Assembly: GCF_040958095.1 (NCBI RefSeq)
Contig: NC_091152.1
Coordinates: forward strand, 19,610,358-19,674,357
Reading direction: 5' to 3'
Length of the DNA stretch: 64,000 nt
Origin: Procambarus clarkii
Taxonomy: Eukaryota > Arthropoda > Malacostraca > Decapoda > Cambaridae
The notes under the pieces were generated by a model. It was not told where the DNA came from and made no database searches. It saw only the letters and a list, made by a program, of their open reading frames with translations. Shown piece after piece: positions 12,298 to 23,242 of this stretch (within the stretch, counting starts at the first letter, position 1; the number at the start of each line of letters is the position of its first letter). The position numbers were made by a program, and so were the translations under genes.

Positions 12298-13815
12298 ATT
12301 AAATATGTACCCAACTCAACTAATGATTAATCAGCCAATTACACCATGGGATAACATTAACTTCATGGGACTACATTATTAAAACAGTTAACACTGAAAA
12401 GCATCACTGAAAGTCCTCAGAGTATGGGTAACGATGTGTATCAGTGCTATACCGACGGCTCTGTAGAAGAAGGTGGACGATGTACCGGATGTGCATGTAA
12501 CATATTTGAACAATCTTCTCTCGTACATACAGCAATGAAGCGCGTCAATGACTGGGCAAGTACAACTCAAACCGAACTTGCAGGCATATACCTTGCCACT
12601 GAATTTCTAAAAGACAAAGGCAGTGGACTTATATACTGTGACTCGCAGAGTGCACTCCTGGCATTGAACGCACATAGTAGTGACACCCAGAAAATAGTCA
12701 GTGATATTCGAATGAATGTTTTAGCTGCTAAAGAAAACAGATTTGAGATTAAATTCCTATGGATACCATCACATGTTGGCATCTCAAGGCATGACACTGT
12801 TGATATGCTTGCTAAGTCAGCCTGCAGAAAACCAGTGGTAGAAATTGATATGGGTGTTTCATTAGCAGTGACAAAGAGAATACTTAAACAAATATCTAAT
12901 GAAAATCTCACCGACCTAACAAATTCACAAAGACCTGAAAGTTGTAGCATTAAATATTATGATAGATATCGTGAGGAGACATTCACATATGGGACTAATA
13001 GAACAAGAATCCGGCAATGTGATGTTATAGTGGCCAGAATACGCCTGGGATATAGACGTATCTGGCAGCTTTCTCAAAACCCAAATGTCGAGTACACAAT
13101 GTGTCAACTTTGTGAAAGAGAAAACATGCACTCTCTTGAACATTATATTGTAGAATGTCCCATACTGACTGACTTTCGCCCTCCTGGGCTAAGGTATGCT
13201 GAACTGTGTAACTACTATATGAGTACTGGAACACTTGATGATATATTGGACTTGTATCCAAGATTGACCATGTAATATATCAATCATACAATGTATATAT
13301 ATGATGTAACTATATAACCTGAGCTTGTAAAAGCACCTTCATCACCTTCAGTGATTAAGTGCTTAATTGCACACTAGTTTCTTTATCAGCTATCTCACCC
13401 TGTCAGAGTAAATGAGACAAATGTATGTGAATGCATGTGTGTGTGTATATATGTATGTATATGTGTGTGTATGTATATGTATGGGTATAAAGTATATATG
13501 GAAGCTGATCAGAATTACATTTCACCTTTGTGAATGTACATTAATGACACTATGTAAAAGACACATCTAACACTTTATGTAGGACATACGTAAATCTGTG
13601 TATCTATGTATTTACGTATGTAGGTTAGCTTAGCATTTTAAAAGCACCGAATCACCTTCTGTGGTTGAGTGTTCAATAAACCCTTGAACTATATGTTTAA
13701 CACATCTCTAACCCTGTCCATGGAGGACAGAAGAAAATGTATATATGCTGGTTAGCATTGTAAATGTCTGGCCACGTCTGTGGTAGAAAATAATAAAAAA
13801 AAAATAAAAAAAAAA
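12298..13815 (+). mobile_element. 5'-truncated LINE inserted in a 28-bp minisatellite
   Basis: A 1.5-kb insertion that carries the C-terminal RNase H ORF, a 3' UTR of about 500 bases with TG/TA-rich stretches and an A-rich tail (aataataaaaaaaaaataaa, ends about 13815). The minisatellite resumes immediately after the tail (acatatagtaccaagtgact). The left border cannot be placed exactly because the last left unit is diverged. Confidence 0.8.
12424..13275 (+). CDS. LINE ORF2 C-terminus: RNase H and zinc-binding tail
   Basis: An uninterrupted 283-codon frame. RNase H I residues are present in order: YTDGS (first Asp, residue about 10), TELAGIYLA (Glu, about 51), CDSQSALLAL (second Asp, about 73) and WIPSHVGISRHDTVDMLAK (last block, His and Asp, about 117-132). 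Cys/His residues follow (CQLCERENMHSLEHYIVECP, about 237-256), the C-terminal zinc-binding motif found behind RNase H in I-, LOA- and related LINE ORF2 proteins. The reverse transcriptase itself is missing, so this is a truncated 3' copy, though the retained frame is intact. Related pieces lie on the minus strand at 38032-38460 and 41804-42025. The first ATG is simply the first in frame; the native protein would extend upstream. Confidence 0.85.
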   Translation: MGNDVYQCYTDGSVEEGGRCTGCACNIFEQSSLVHTAMKRVNDWASTTQTELAGIYLATEFLKDKGSGLIYCDSQSALLALNAHSSDTQKIVSDIRMNVLAAKENRFEIKFLWIPSHVGISRHDTVDMLAKSACRKPVVEIDMGVSLAVTKRILKQISNENLTDLTNSQRPESCSIKYYDRYREETFTYGTNRTRIRQCDVIVARIRLGYRRIWQLSQNPNVEYTMCQLCERENMHSLEHYIVECPILTDFRPPGLRYAELCNYYMSTGTLDDILDLYPRLTM

Positions 13816-13927
13816 CATATAGTACCAAGTGACTCATCGTCTACATATAGTACCAAGTGGCTCATCGTGTGCATATAGTACCAAGTGACTCATCGTGTGC
13901 ATATAGTACCAAGTGACTCATCGTCTT
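13814..13927. repeat. 28-bp minisatellite, right part
   Basis: About four copies (tgactcatcgtgtgcatata, gtaccaag) continuing the array interrupted at 12297. Confidence 0.9.
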
Positions 13928-14223
13928 CAAAACTAACAAAAGTCAAAACAAATGCAGTGTTTCCGCAGGAATACTATGTAGTAATTAAGGAAAGTGAGGG
14001 AAGGATGAGGTGGAGGAGGAGTGGCTCTGCTGATAAGGAAAGACTGGAGTTTTGAGGCGGTTATCCAAGGCTGTGAAGGGTTCAGTGGCTATATAACAGA
14101 AACCATAGCAATCAGGGAGTCTAGTACCAACTCCCCTGATTAGGCTGTAGGGTGCATGTAGCCTTGTTGGTTATTACTGCAGTTAAAACATCCAAGCGAT
14201 CCTGAGCATAGAAAGGCGTCTCG
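13928..14223. other. Unassigned sequence
   Basis: About 300 bases of mixed composition with no ORF, repeat or motif that I can place. Confidence 0.4.
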
Positions 14224-15345
14224 GCTCACATTTATTTATTTATTTATATACAAGAAGGTACATTGGTTTTATGAGAGTACATAGCATTGATGTTTTTACA
14301 TTCTTGTAATTAAGCCAGGCACTAACACCCATAGCGTTTTGGGCAGGTCCTTATTCTAACAGTTAATTTTAACTAGGTAATTTGTAGCAAAATTGAAAAA
14401 TGTTAACAGGTAGTGTAAGAAAATCTGACGAAAATTAATAGATACATTATAGTAAAAATTGAGGATTATTAACAGGTACATTGTAGCATAATTCGAAGAT
14501 TATTTCTAGGTACATTGTAGTTAAATTTGTATTTAGTATAAGAACCATGATATAAGATGATAGCAGTGATTACAATGGTGAAGTTGTGTAGCTTAGGCAC
14601 ATATATTGGGGGATCGGGTAGCACACGATACAGTGTGAGTTTGAAACACAAGGTAGGAAACTATGAGGGTGAAATTAGGTACTCTTTGGTTTTACTTTTG
14701 AATGAGACATAGGTTGGACAGCTTTTTACTTCGTTAGGGAGTGAGTTCCATAGACTAGGTCCCCTTATTTTCACAGTGTTTACACAGATTTAGTTTGACT
14801 GGGAATATCAATGAGATATTTATTTCTCATGTGGTGATTATGGGTTATATTACATCTGTCAAGGAAGAGTTTCAGAACAGGATTTGCACTTAGGAACAAT
14901 TAAGGTTTTGTACATGTAAATGGGACAAGAGAATGTATGGAGTGAGTTTATATTTAGCATGTTTAGGGATTTTAACAAAGGGGGGGGGGGGCTGTGTGTT
15001 GTCTGAAAAAAAAGAGTTTGGAGTTTGTTATTGTTTTGATAGTAGATTTTTGCTGGGTGATGATGGGCTTGAAGTAGTTTGCAGTGGTTGAACCCCATGT
15101 ACAGATACCGTATGTAAGACAGGGATATATAAACGCGTTGTATAATATAGTATAATGAGAAGAGAGCAGAGTTTGGAACATAATATCTGATTTTAGAATG
15201 TATACCGACCGTTTGTGAGACTTGTTTAGTTATGTGTTGTATGTGGGTGCTGAAGTTGAGTCTCTTGCTTATGTATAGGCCAAGGAACTTTCCACTATTT
15301 TTGATAGTGACTGTCTTCAACCTTGTCTTTGACTATCTTCAACCT
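14224..15345 (-). mobile_element. LINE 3' end, minus strand (copy 1)
   Basis: On the minus strand the element ends in an AT-rich (aaat)n-like tail near 14224-14245. Upstream of this lies a 3' UTR with a motif shared with the next copy (tatacaagaaggtacattgg on the plus strand). The coding part at 14859-15320 is described separately. Confidence 0.75.
14859..15320 (-). pseudogene. LINE reverse transcriptase C-terminal part, minus strand
   Basis: A 153-codon frame reading KNSGKFLGLYISKRLNFSTH, then ITKQVSQTVGIHSKIRYYVP and further RT-thumb-like sequence (LYYIIQRVYISLSYIRYLYM). FLG-x-I-D-L-x-W-x-x-H followed by a basic helix and a tyrosine-rich segment is the standard end of CR1/L2/Jockey-type reverse transcriptases. 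A homopolymer run near 14981-14990 shifts the frame in its distal part. The catalytic FADD block is not contiguous; a candidate lies at 17030-17100. Confidence 0.7.
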
Positions 15346-15469
15346 TGTCCAGTCAGCAGTAACTGAGGATCTGGATGTAAACACATTAACAGACTATTTT
15401 CTAGGAAAAAACTGAAGGAGCAAGTAACCCGTCTTCGGATCAAGTCCATTCCATCCAGCGGTCGACCCC

Positions 15470-16860
15470 AAAGACGCAGTCATAAATTTTAACATACTGT
15501 TCATTCAAAACGGAAAACTTCTCAAATATAAATTAATATCATAATATATTAGTATATTGGGCATATATAGGCATAGATTAGGTTAGGTGTTTAGGTTCTG
15601 TTGGCGATTATTTTTATTTGTAGTGCGTGGGTGAAGCATTTACAGCGTTGTGATTTATTTATTTGTTTTTATTTATTTATATACAAGAAGGTACATTGGG
15701 TTTGTGAGAATACATAGCATAGTACAGTATTTACACTCTTGTAAAGCCACTAGTACGCGCAGCGTTTCGGGCAGGTCCTTAATCTAACAGATAATTTTAA
15801 GTAGGTAAATTCTAGCAGAATTAATAAAATGATAACAGATACATTGCAAGAAAAAAATGAGAAGAAAGAGATTAGTAAGTATATTAAAGCACATTGGTAT
15901 ATTAAACTCTGATTGATTACATTGACAGCTTGATTGGTAATTTAAACAAGATTAATAGACACCATACAGCAGATTGACAGCACATATAAGAAGACAGCAA
16001 TGATCACAATGGTAAAGATGTTCGGATTGGGTAGATAAAGATTGGGAGATTGGGTAGCAATTGATACAGTGCAATTTTAAAGCAAAAGGTAAAAAACTAT
16101 GAAAATGAAATTAGGTACATTTTAGTACTGTTTTTGAATGACGCAAAAGTTGGACAGCTTTTCAATTCATTAGGGAGTGAGTTCCATAGACTGGGTCCCT
16201 TTATTTGCATAGAGTATTTACACAGGTTAAGTTTGACTCTGGGGATATCAAAGAGATATTTATTTCTGGTGTGGTGATAATGGGTCCTATTACATCTGTC
16301 CAGAGAGAGTTTCAGAGCAGGATTTGCATTTAAGAACAGGGTTTTGTAATTGTGGTTAACATGCTGTTCATTCAAAACGGGAATTATATCAAATATAAAT
16401 TAATATTATAATATATTAGCATATTGTACATATATAGGCATAGGTTAGGTGTTTAGGTTCTGTTGCCGATTATTAGTGTTTGTAGTACGTGGGTGAAATA
16501 TTTCAACCCGTCCTCGACTCAAGAGTCCATTACATTCAGCGGTCAACCCCACAGACGCATTCATAAATTTTAACATGCTGTTCATTCAAAACGGAAATTT
16601 TCTCAAGTATAAATTAATATTATAATATATTAGCATATTGTGTATATATAGGCATAGGATAGGATAGGTTAGGTGTTTAGGTTCTGTTGGTGATTATTTG
16701 TATTTGTAGTACGTGGGTGAAGCATTTACAGCGTTGTGATTCGAACAAAATTCGTCAGTGAAACACATGTTCCGGATATGTTCGAACGTCAGCAGTTGTG
16801 AGTCGTGTGTAAACCGTTTTCATTCATAAACAGGGGGTTTGGCGGGTGCATGGAATCCCT
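15470..16860. repeat. Dispersed repeat, three diverged direct copies
   Basis: The block beginning cataaattttaacatactgt and ending with gtttaggttctgttggcgat plus gcatttacagcgttgtgatt is found at about 15480-15660, 16355-16500 and 16562-16745. Reverse-complement copies occur at about 21960-22100 and 23250-23410. No protein is encoded; it is a mobile or satellite-like repeat of unknown class. Confidence 0.7.
15653..16375 (-). mobile_element. LINE 3' end, minus strand (copy 2)
   Basis: Shares with copy 1 the tail side tatacaagaaggtacattgg and gcgtttcgggcaggtcctta. It carries a 92-codon frame at 16097-16375 (minus) with KGPSLWNSLPNELKSCPTFA and an FKNSTKMYLIS end, the usual last residues of such ORF2 proteins. 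It looks inserted within the dispersed repeat at 15470-16860. Confidence 0.78.
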
Positions 16861-17235
16861 TTTGTATCTTTGTTTGGAGGACGGGCTGAATATTTACAGC
16901 GTTATGGTTCGAACAAAATTCGTCAGTGAAGCACTTGTTCCGGAAGTGTTCGAACGAAATCGGTTGTGAGTCGTGTGTAAACCGTTTTTCATTCATAAAC
17001 AGACTTTATTTAGTTCAGTATTCACTGTATCATTCAGAGTAAGAGGGTTATGACTGGATAAAATGAAGGTTGTGTCATCAGCAAATAAAATTGGGTTGAG
17101 GCAGCCCGTCCTCCAAACAAAGACCCAAAAGTGATTCCATACACCCGCCAAACCCTCTGTTTATGTATGGAAAACGGTTTATACACGACTCGCAACTGAT
17201 TTCGCTCGAAACCTTCCAGAACAAGTCTCATTACC
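16780..17235. repeat. Inverted repeat around an RT fragment
   Basis: 16760-16880 (gttttcattcataaacaggg, ggaggacgggctg) and 17100-17225 (cagcccgtcctccaaacaaa, gtttatgtatggaaaacggt) are diverged reverse complements. Confidence 0.65.
16990..17100 (-). pseudogene. LINE RT active-site fragment (FADDTT), minus strand
   Basis: The minus strand reads LNPILFADDTTFILSSHNP then LNDTVNTELNKV without a stop. FADD with the flanking pattern is the RT catalytic block. Its spacing to the thumb at 15320 is too long for one intact element, but the orientation and style agree, so both could be parts of one LINE split by later insertions. Confidence 0.65.
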
Positions 17236-17489
17236 ATCAGTGGAATTAGCGGGAGTTAGGTATAGAGAAACTGGATAGTTTCCTGTAAGGTAGTCCTTAA
17301 CATTAATTTAGGGAGGATGGAATATCATTAGCAAAGGATGTGCAAATGGATGAGAAGTGAGTGTGGTGACAACCACCAGCCGGGTCGGACGTTCCCCTGG
17401 TCTCCCTGCTGGTGTTTACATTGGGTGATTGTTGGTTGCCCTGACGGGTGGTTGTTTGCCACTGCAGGGTGACTGTTTTCCAGTCTCAG

Positions 17490-18870
17490 TATGGGGGACT
17501 TACGTGTCGCCACTAAGGAGGAAGGACTCGGCTGGGCTGACATTTACCTGTCGGGTGGATACTAGCGTCGTCAGCAACACTCTGTTTGCAGTTATGGGTG
17601 TGAAAGTGGAAGATCTCGTCGGTCTACAGGTGGTTCGTGACGACAGAGTAGTTGTGAAGTTCGCCGAGAGTGGCTTGTTCCGGAGGTTTCTCGACCAGTA
17701 TGAGGACAAGGTGGTGGGGCTGAGCAACGGTCTTGGCTCTGTGACTGTGACGAATTTGAGTGTGGAGTACACATACGTGTCTATTAAGAATGCACCGTTT
17801 GAAATGTCTGAGGATCTTCTCCGTCGGGCTCTTGCCAGGTATGTGTGGACTCTATTCGTGCCTGTAGATACACAACCGGGGACGTCAAGGGACTCGGTAA
17901 TGGTTACAGAACGGTTAAGATGGTTCTTCATGGGAATGTGCCTTCTTCTCTCGCGCTTGCTGGCTTTACGGTCTGCTTCTCCTACCGTGGGCAGACTCGG
18001 ACGTGTTTTAAGTGTGGCCACGTTGGACATTTGGCTGCTGCCTGCGACACTCTGGTGTATGATCGGGTAAATGTGTTTCATGAAGCGGATTTTCCCGAGC
18101 GTGAGGATGTCTCGGTTGTGGATGATACCCCTTGTGAGAGGACAGTTACGGTGATGGGTGCCGCTCCAGTTAGTGCGGTTGGTGGTGTGGGTGTCGGGGT
18201 GGTGGGGATGTGTGGACCCGCCCCCGCCGTCGGCTTCCTCACCTCCGCCGGCCCCGTCTCCAGCTCCTGTGTCGCCTGAAGGGTGTGGGCCTGTACCCCC
18301 TGTGGGTGAGGCTGATGTTTTTCCGGGTCGTGTGTTGCCCGGTGACTTGCGGCCGGCCGTGGGCTCTGCTGGGATGCCTCCTGCTGGGGGCGACAGTTCG
18401 GATGATCAGAGGCCTCTGTCCAAGCGTTCCCCGAGGACTAGGAGTGTGTCGCCCCCTCGTGGGTGGGCTGCAGAATGTGAAGTTGTGGAGGACGATGTGA
18501 TGGAGGGGCCTGTGCTGCTGGTGCCTCCCCTCCCAGGGAGGCTGCCCCTAGTGGTCGTGACCTCGTGTATTTCCTATACTATCTGGGCGCCGAGGGTGAA
18601 GTGTTTGGTTTATGGGGTGCCGGAGTTGATGCCTCAGTCTTGTGCGTCGCCTGGTAGACCGCTGGCTGATCTCGAGCTCGTTTGGGAGGCGTACTGCTTG
18701 CGGTTTCCGAAGAGGGAGTTCCCCGATAAATATGCTTTTGTGTTTGCATTATATGTTTATAACATATACTTTTATAACTTATTACTTGGTATGTGGTTGT
18801 ATTGTTTGCCTAGTTTAGAAGTTTGTGCACATTGTTTTGTGCTTTGTTCATACTGTAATGTGTTTTTCTG
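17490..18870 (+). pseudogene. Retrotransposon ORF1-like relic with one CCHC knuckle
   Basis: Three overlapping open stretches change frame at about 17845 and 18220. The first reads GVKVEDLVGLQVVRDDRVVV ... SIKNAPFEMSEDLLRRALARY. The second continues RYTTGDVKGLGNGYRTVKMV and then CFKCGHVGHLAAAC, a perfect CX2CX4HX4C zinc knuckle (about 18002-18044). The third is Pro/Ser-rich with LSKRSPRTRSVSPPRGW. A fold of about 150 residues followed by a CCHC knuckle and a disordered tail resembles the nucleic-acid-binding ORF1 proteins of Tx1/L1-like LINEs. An ATG at 17491 leads into a TAG within 25 codons in its own frame. No downstream ORF2 is present, as a 2-kb minisatellite follows. Confidence 0.6.
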
Positions 18871-18871
18871 A

Positions 18872-19615
18872 GGTTGGAAGAAAACGTGCTCAGATTAGGG
18901 ACTTATTTATTTTATTTTGTAAGTGAGCAGCTGCTTGCTTGTCGGAAAGAGGGGCCACGCAGTCTGCAGGCAGAGCTTATATAACCTCGGCCCGTTGTGC
19001 GCGCAACTTGGGCGGTTAAAGTCAGCTTTCAGACATACGTTTTCTCTTCCTCAGAAAACCCACGTTTTAAAAAAAAAAAAAAGTGTTCTTTTCCGTGTGT
19101 TAGACTGTTATCTTCTGTGTTGTGTTTCTAATGGTGTTCTATGTGTGTGTGTGTGTGCTTCTGGTGTGTGTTTTTTTTTTTTTTTCCCCGGGTCCTGCGT
19201 GTTCATGTATTTTTTCCATGTGTGTCTGGGTTGTGGTTGCTGTTTGTTTCACGGTTCCTGTGTGTTCCTGTGTGTTCCTGTGTGTTCCTGTGTGTTCCTG
19301 TGTGTTCCGGTCGAAGGATCGCGTGTTTCTGTACTGCGTGTGCCGGGTGTCTCGTGGGTTGTGTGTGCATTGAATTTTTTTTACTTTCTACCTTCTGAAT
19401 ATTTAATTTTTCGCCATTGTGTGGTTTTTAATGTATGTAACTTGGCGCGCCTCGTCTGGGTTGTGTAGTTTATTGTTGTGTTGTCTAATGAATTTTGCTT
19501 GTTTCATGGGTTCTCATTTACGTTTTGCACTCAAAATTGTCCACTGTGTTTTTATTGTGTTCACGTTTGTTCAGCTTTTAGTGTGTCATCTGTGTTGTAT
19601 TTGTTCTGTGTTGCT
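18872..19615. other. T/G-rich sequence without a gene
   Basis: Contains homopolymer runs (A at about 19068-19082, T at about 19170-19187), a short tandem repeat of tgtgttcctg at 19255-19308 and otherwise TG-rich unique sequence. I see no coding signal. Confidence 0.5.
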
Positions 19616-21800
19616 TGCAGGTCACTTGGTGTTGTGTTGTTGGGTGGTGTGTGTTGTTGTTGTTGGGTGGTGGTGTGTTGTTGTTGTTGGGTGGTGTTGT
19701 GTTGTTGTTGGGTGGTGTTGTGTTGTTGTTGGGTGGTGTTGTGTTGTTGTTGGGTGGTGTTGTGTTGTTGGGTGGTGTGTGTTGTTGTTGGGTGGTGTGT
19801 GTTGTTGTTGGGTGGTGTGTGTTGTTGTTGGGTGGTGTGTGGTGTTGTTGGGTGGAGTGTGGTGTTGTTGGGTGGTGTGTGTTGTTGTTGGGTGGTGTTG
19901 TGTTGTTGTTGGGTGGTGTTGTGTTGTTGTTGGGTGGTGTTGTGTTGTTGTTGGGTGGTGTGTGTTGTTGTTGGGTGGTGTTGTGTTGTTGTTGGGTGGT
20001 GTTGTGTTGTTGTTGGGTGGTGTTGTGTTGTTGGGTGGTGTGTGTTGTTGTTGGGTGGTGTGTGTTGTTGTTGGGTGGTGTGTGTTGTTGTTGGGTGGTG
20101 TGTGTTGTTGTTGGGTGGTGTGTGTTGTTGTTGGGTGGTGTTGTGTTGTTGGGTGGTGTTGTGTTGTTGTTGGGTGGTGTGTGTTGTTGTTGGGTGGTGT
20201 GTGTTGTTGTTGGGTGGTGTTGTGTTGTTGTTGGGTGGTGTTGTGTTGTTGTTGGGTGGTGTTGTGTTGTTGTTGGGTGGTGTTGTGTTGTTGTTGGGTG
20301 GTGTGTGGTGTTGTTGGGTGGTGTGTGGTGTTGTTGGGTGGTGTGTGGTGTTGTTGGGTGGTGTTGTGTTGTTGTTGGGTGGTGTTGTGTTGTTGTTGGG
20401 TGGTGTTGTGTTGTTGTTGGGTGGTGTGTGTTGTTGTTGGGTGGTGTTGTGTTGTTGTTGGGTGGTGTGTGTTGTTGTTGGGTGGTGTTGTGTTGTTGTT
20501 GGGTGGTGTTGTGGTGTTGTTGGGTGGTGTTGTGTTGTTGTTGGGTGGTGTGTTGTTGTTGGGTGGTGTTGTGTTGTTGTTGGGTGGTGTGTTGTTGTTG
20601 TTGGGTGGTGTTGTGTTGTTGGGTGGTGTGTGTTGTTGTTGGGTGGTGTTGTGTTGTTGTTGGGTGGTGTGTGGTGTTGTTGGGTGGTGTTGTGTTGTTG
20701 TTGGGTGGTGTTGTGTTGTTGTTGGGTGGTGTTGTGTTGTTGTTGGGTGGTGTGTGTTGTTGTTGGGTGGTGTGTGTTGTTGTTGGGTGGTGTTGTGTTG
20801 TTGGGTGGTGTGTGGTGTTGTTGGGTGGTGTTGTGTTGTTGTTGGGTGGTGTTGTGTTGTTGTTGGGTGGTGTTGTGTTGTTGTTGGGTGGTGTTGTGTT
20901 GTTGGGTGGTGTGTGGTGTTGTTGGGTGGTGTGTGGTGTTGTTGGGTGGTGTTGTGTTGTTGTTGGGTGGTGTTGTGTTGTTGGGTGGTGTGTGTTGTTG
21001 TTGGGTGGTGTTGTGTTGTTGTTGGGTGGTGTTGTGTTGTTGTTGGGTGGTGTGTGTTGTTGTTGGGTGGTGTGTGTTGTTGTTGGGTGGTGTTGTGTTG
21101 TTGTTGGGTGGTGTGTGTTGTTGTTGGGTGGTGTGTTGTTGTTGGGTGGTGTGTGTTGTTGTTGGGTGGTGTGTTGTTGTTGTTGGGTGGTGTGTGGTGT
21201 TGTTGGGTGGTGTGTGTTGTTGTTGGGTGGTTTGTTGTTGGGTGGTGTTATGTTGTTGTTGGGTGGTGTGTGTTGTTGTTGGGTGGTGGTGTGTTGTTGT
21301 TGGGTGGTGTGTGTTGTTGTTGGGTGGTGTGTGGTGTTGTTGGGTGGAGTGTGGTGTTGTTGGGTGGTGTGTGGTGTTGTTGGGTGGAGTGTGTTGTTGT
21401 TGGGTGGAGTGTGGTGTTGTTGGGTGGAGTGTGGTGTTGTTGGGTGGTGTGTGGTGTTGTTGGGTGGAGTGTGGTGTTGTTGGGTGGTGTGTGGTGTTGT
21501 TGGGTGGAGTGTGGTGTTGTTGGGTGGTGTGTGGTGTTGTTGGGTGGTGTGTGGTGTTGTTGGGTGGAGTGTGTTGTTGTTGGGTGGAGTGTGTTGTTGT
21601 TGGGTGGTGTGTGTTGTTGTTCGGTGGTGTTGTGTTGTTGTTGGGTGGTGTGTGGTGTTGTTGGGTGGTGTGTGGTGTTGTTGGGTGGTGTGTTGTTGTT
21701 GGGTGGTGTGTGTTGTTGTTGGGTGGTGTTGTGTTGTTGTTGGGTGGAGTGTGGTGTTGTTGGGTGGTGTGTGTTGTTGTTGGGTGGTGTGTGCTGGTGT
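19616..21800. repeat. 2.2-kb G/T-only minisatellite (gttgttgttgggtggtgt)
   Basis: Units of 15-21 bases built from gttgttgttgggtggtgt and gtggtgttgttgggtggtgt variants. C is almost absent and A is confined to rare ggtggagtg variants (clustered at 21330-21610). All stop codons contain A, so all three forward frames stay open for over 750 codons; these are artefacts of composition. The dense GGG/GG runs on one strand could form G-quadruplexes. Confidence 0.97.
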
Positions 21801-22110
21801 AAGGTGTTTCTTTTGGTGCTTCGGTGCCTTAATGTTGTCATGCTTTCCTTGTCATGTATTTGTTTTATAAAAAAAAATGGATGAGAAGAAACTATTGAAT
21901 TGAATAGCAGTGTCAGAGGCTGAAAGCAGACCATCGTCATTGGATAGGAGTATTTTTTGCTTAACCTAACTAACCTGCGTCTTTAACCTAACCTAAAGTA
22001 ACCTACGCCTACCTATACATAGAATTTTTATGTATACTAATATTAATTTATATATGAGAACAAACCAATTTTTAATGCACAGAATGTTACAACTGACGAC
22101 TGCGTCTGGG
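21801..22110. other. Flank of the G/T array with dispersed repeat
   Basis: Unique sequence, then from about 21960 a reverse-complement copy of the dispersed repeat seen at 15470-16860 (taacctaacc-type start, tatactaatattaatttata). Confidence 0.5.
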
Positions 22111-23242
22111 GAGGACGGCCGCTGCTTTAACCAGCCTAGTGTGAGGACGGCCGCTGCTTTAACTAGCCTAGTGTGAGGACGGCCGCTGCTTTAAAGATGC
22201 TAGTGTGAGGACGGCCGCTGCTTTAACTAGCCTAGTGTGAGGACGGCCGCTGCTTTAACTAGCCTAGTGTGAGGACGGCCGCTGCTTTAACTAGCCTAGT
22301 GTGAGGACGGCCGCTGCTTTAAAGATGCTAGTGTGAGGACGGCCGCTGCTTTAAAGATGCTAGTGTGAGGACGGCCGCTGCTTTAAAGATGCTAGTGTGA
22401 GGACGGCCGCTGCTTTAAAGATGCTAGTGTGAGGACGGCCGCTGCTTTAACTAGCCTAGTGTGAGGACGGCCGCTGCTTTAAAGATGCTAGTGTGAGGAC
22501 GGCCGCTGCTTTAACTAGCCTAGTGTGAGGACGGCCGCTGCTTTAACTAGCCTAGTGTGAGGACGGCCGCTGCTTTAAAGATGCTAGTGTGAGGACGGCC
22601 GCTGCTTTAACTAGCCTAGTGTGAGGACGGCCGCTGCTTTAACTAGCCTAGTGTGAGGACGGCCGCTGCTTTAAAGATGCTAGTGTGAGGACGGCCGCTG
22701 CTTTAACTAGCCTAGTGTGAGGACGGCCGCTGCTTTAACTAGCCTAGTGTGAGGACGGCCGCTGCTTTAACTAGCCTAGTGTGAGGACGGCCGCTGCTTT
22801 AAAGATGCTAGTGTGAGGACGGCCGCTGCTTTAACTAGCCTAGTGTGAGGACGGCCGCTGCTTTAAAGATGCTAGTGTGAGGACGGCCGCTGCTTTAACT
22901 AGCCTAGTGTGAGGACGGCCGCTGCTTTAACTAGCCTAGTGTGAGGACGGCCGCTGCTTTAAAGATGCTAGTGTGAGGACGGCCGCTGCTTTAACTAGCC
23001 TAGTGTGAGGACGGCCGCTGCTTTAACTAGCCTAGTGTGAGGACGGCCGCTGCTTTAAAGATGCTAGTGTGAGGACGGCCGCTGCTTTAACCAGCCTAGT
23101 GTGAGGACGGCCGCTGCTTTAAAGATGCTAGTGTGAGGACGGCCGCTGCTTTAACTAGCCTAGTGTGAGGACGGCCGCTGCTTTAACTAGCCTAGTGTGA
23201 GGACGGCCGCTGCGTTAAAGATGCTAGTGTGAGGACGGCTTG
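22111..23242. repeat. 32-bp minisatellite of two alternating unit types, about 35 copies
   Basis: Every unit carries gtgaggacggccgctgcttt. The remaining bases are either aactagccta (type A) or aaagatgcta (type B), with two ccagccta variants. Types are interspersed, often as A-A-B. Unit identity is otherwise almost perfect, so the array is young or homogenised. Confidence 0.97.

Noticed and set aside
19419-21884. Open frames of 750-820 codons encoding Cys/Val/Trp-rich repeats
   Set aside because: The G/T-only sequence has no A and so cannot contain stops in any forward frame; no start context, splice sites or protein family.
22111-23242. CRISPR-like array (regular 32-bp repeats)
   Set aside because: There are no unique spacers: both parts of the unit repeat. 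The context is eukaryotic. The same holds for the 40-, 44-, 51- and 38-bp arrays.
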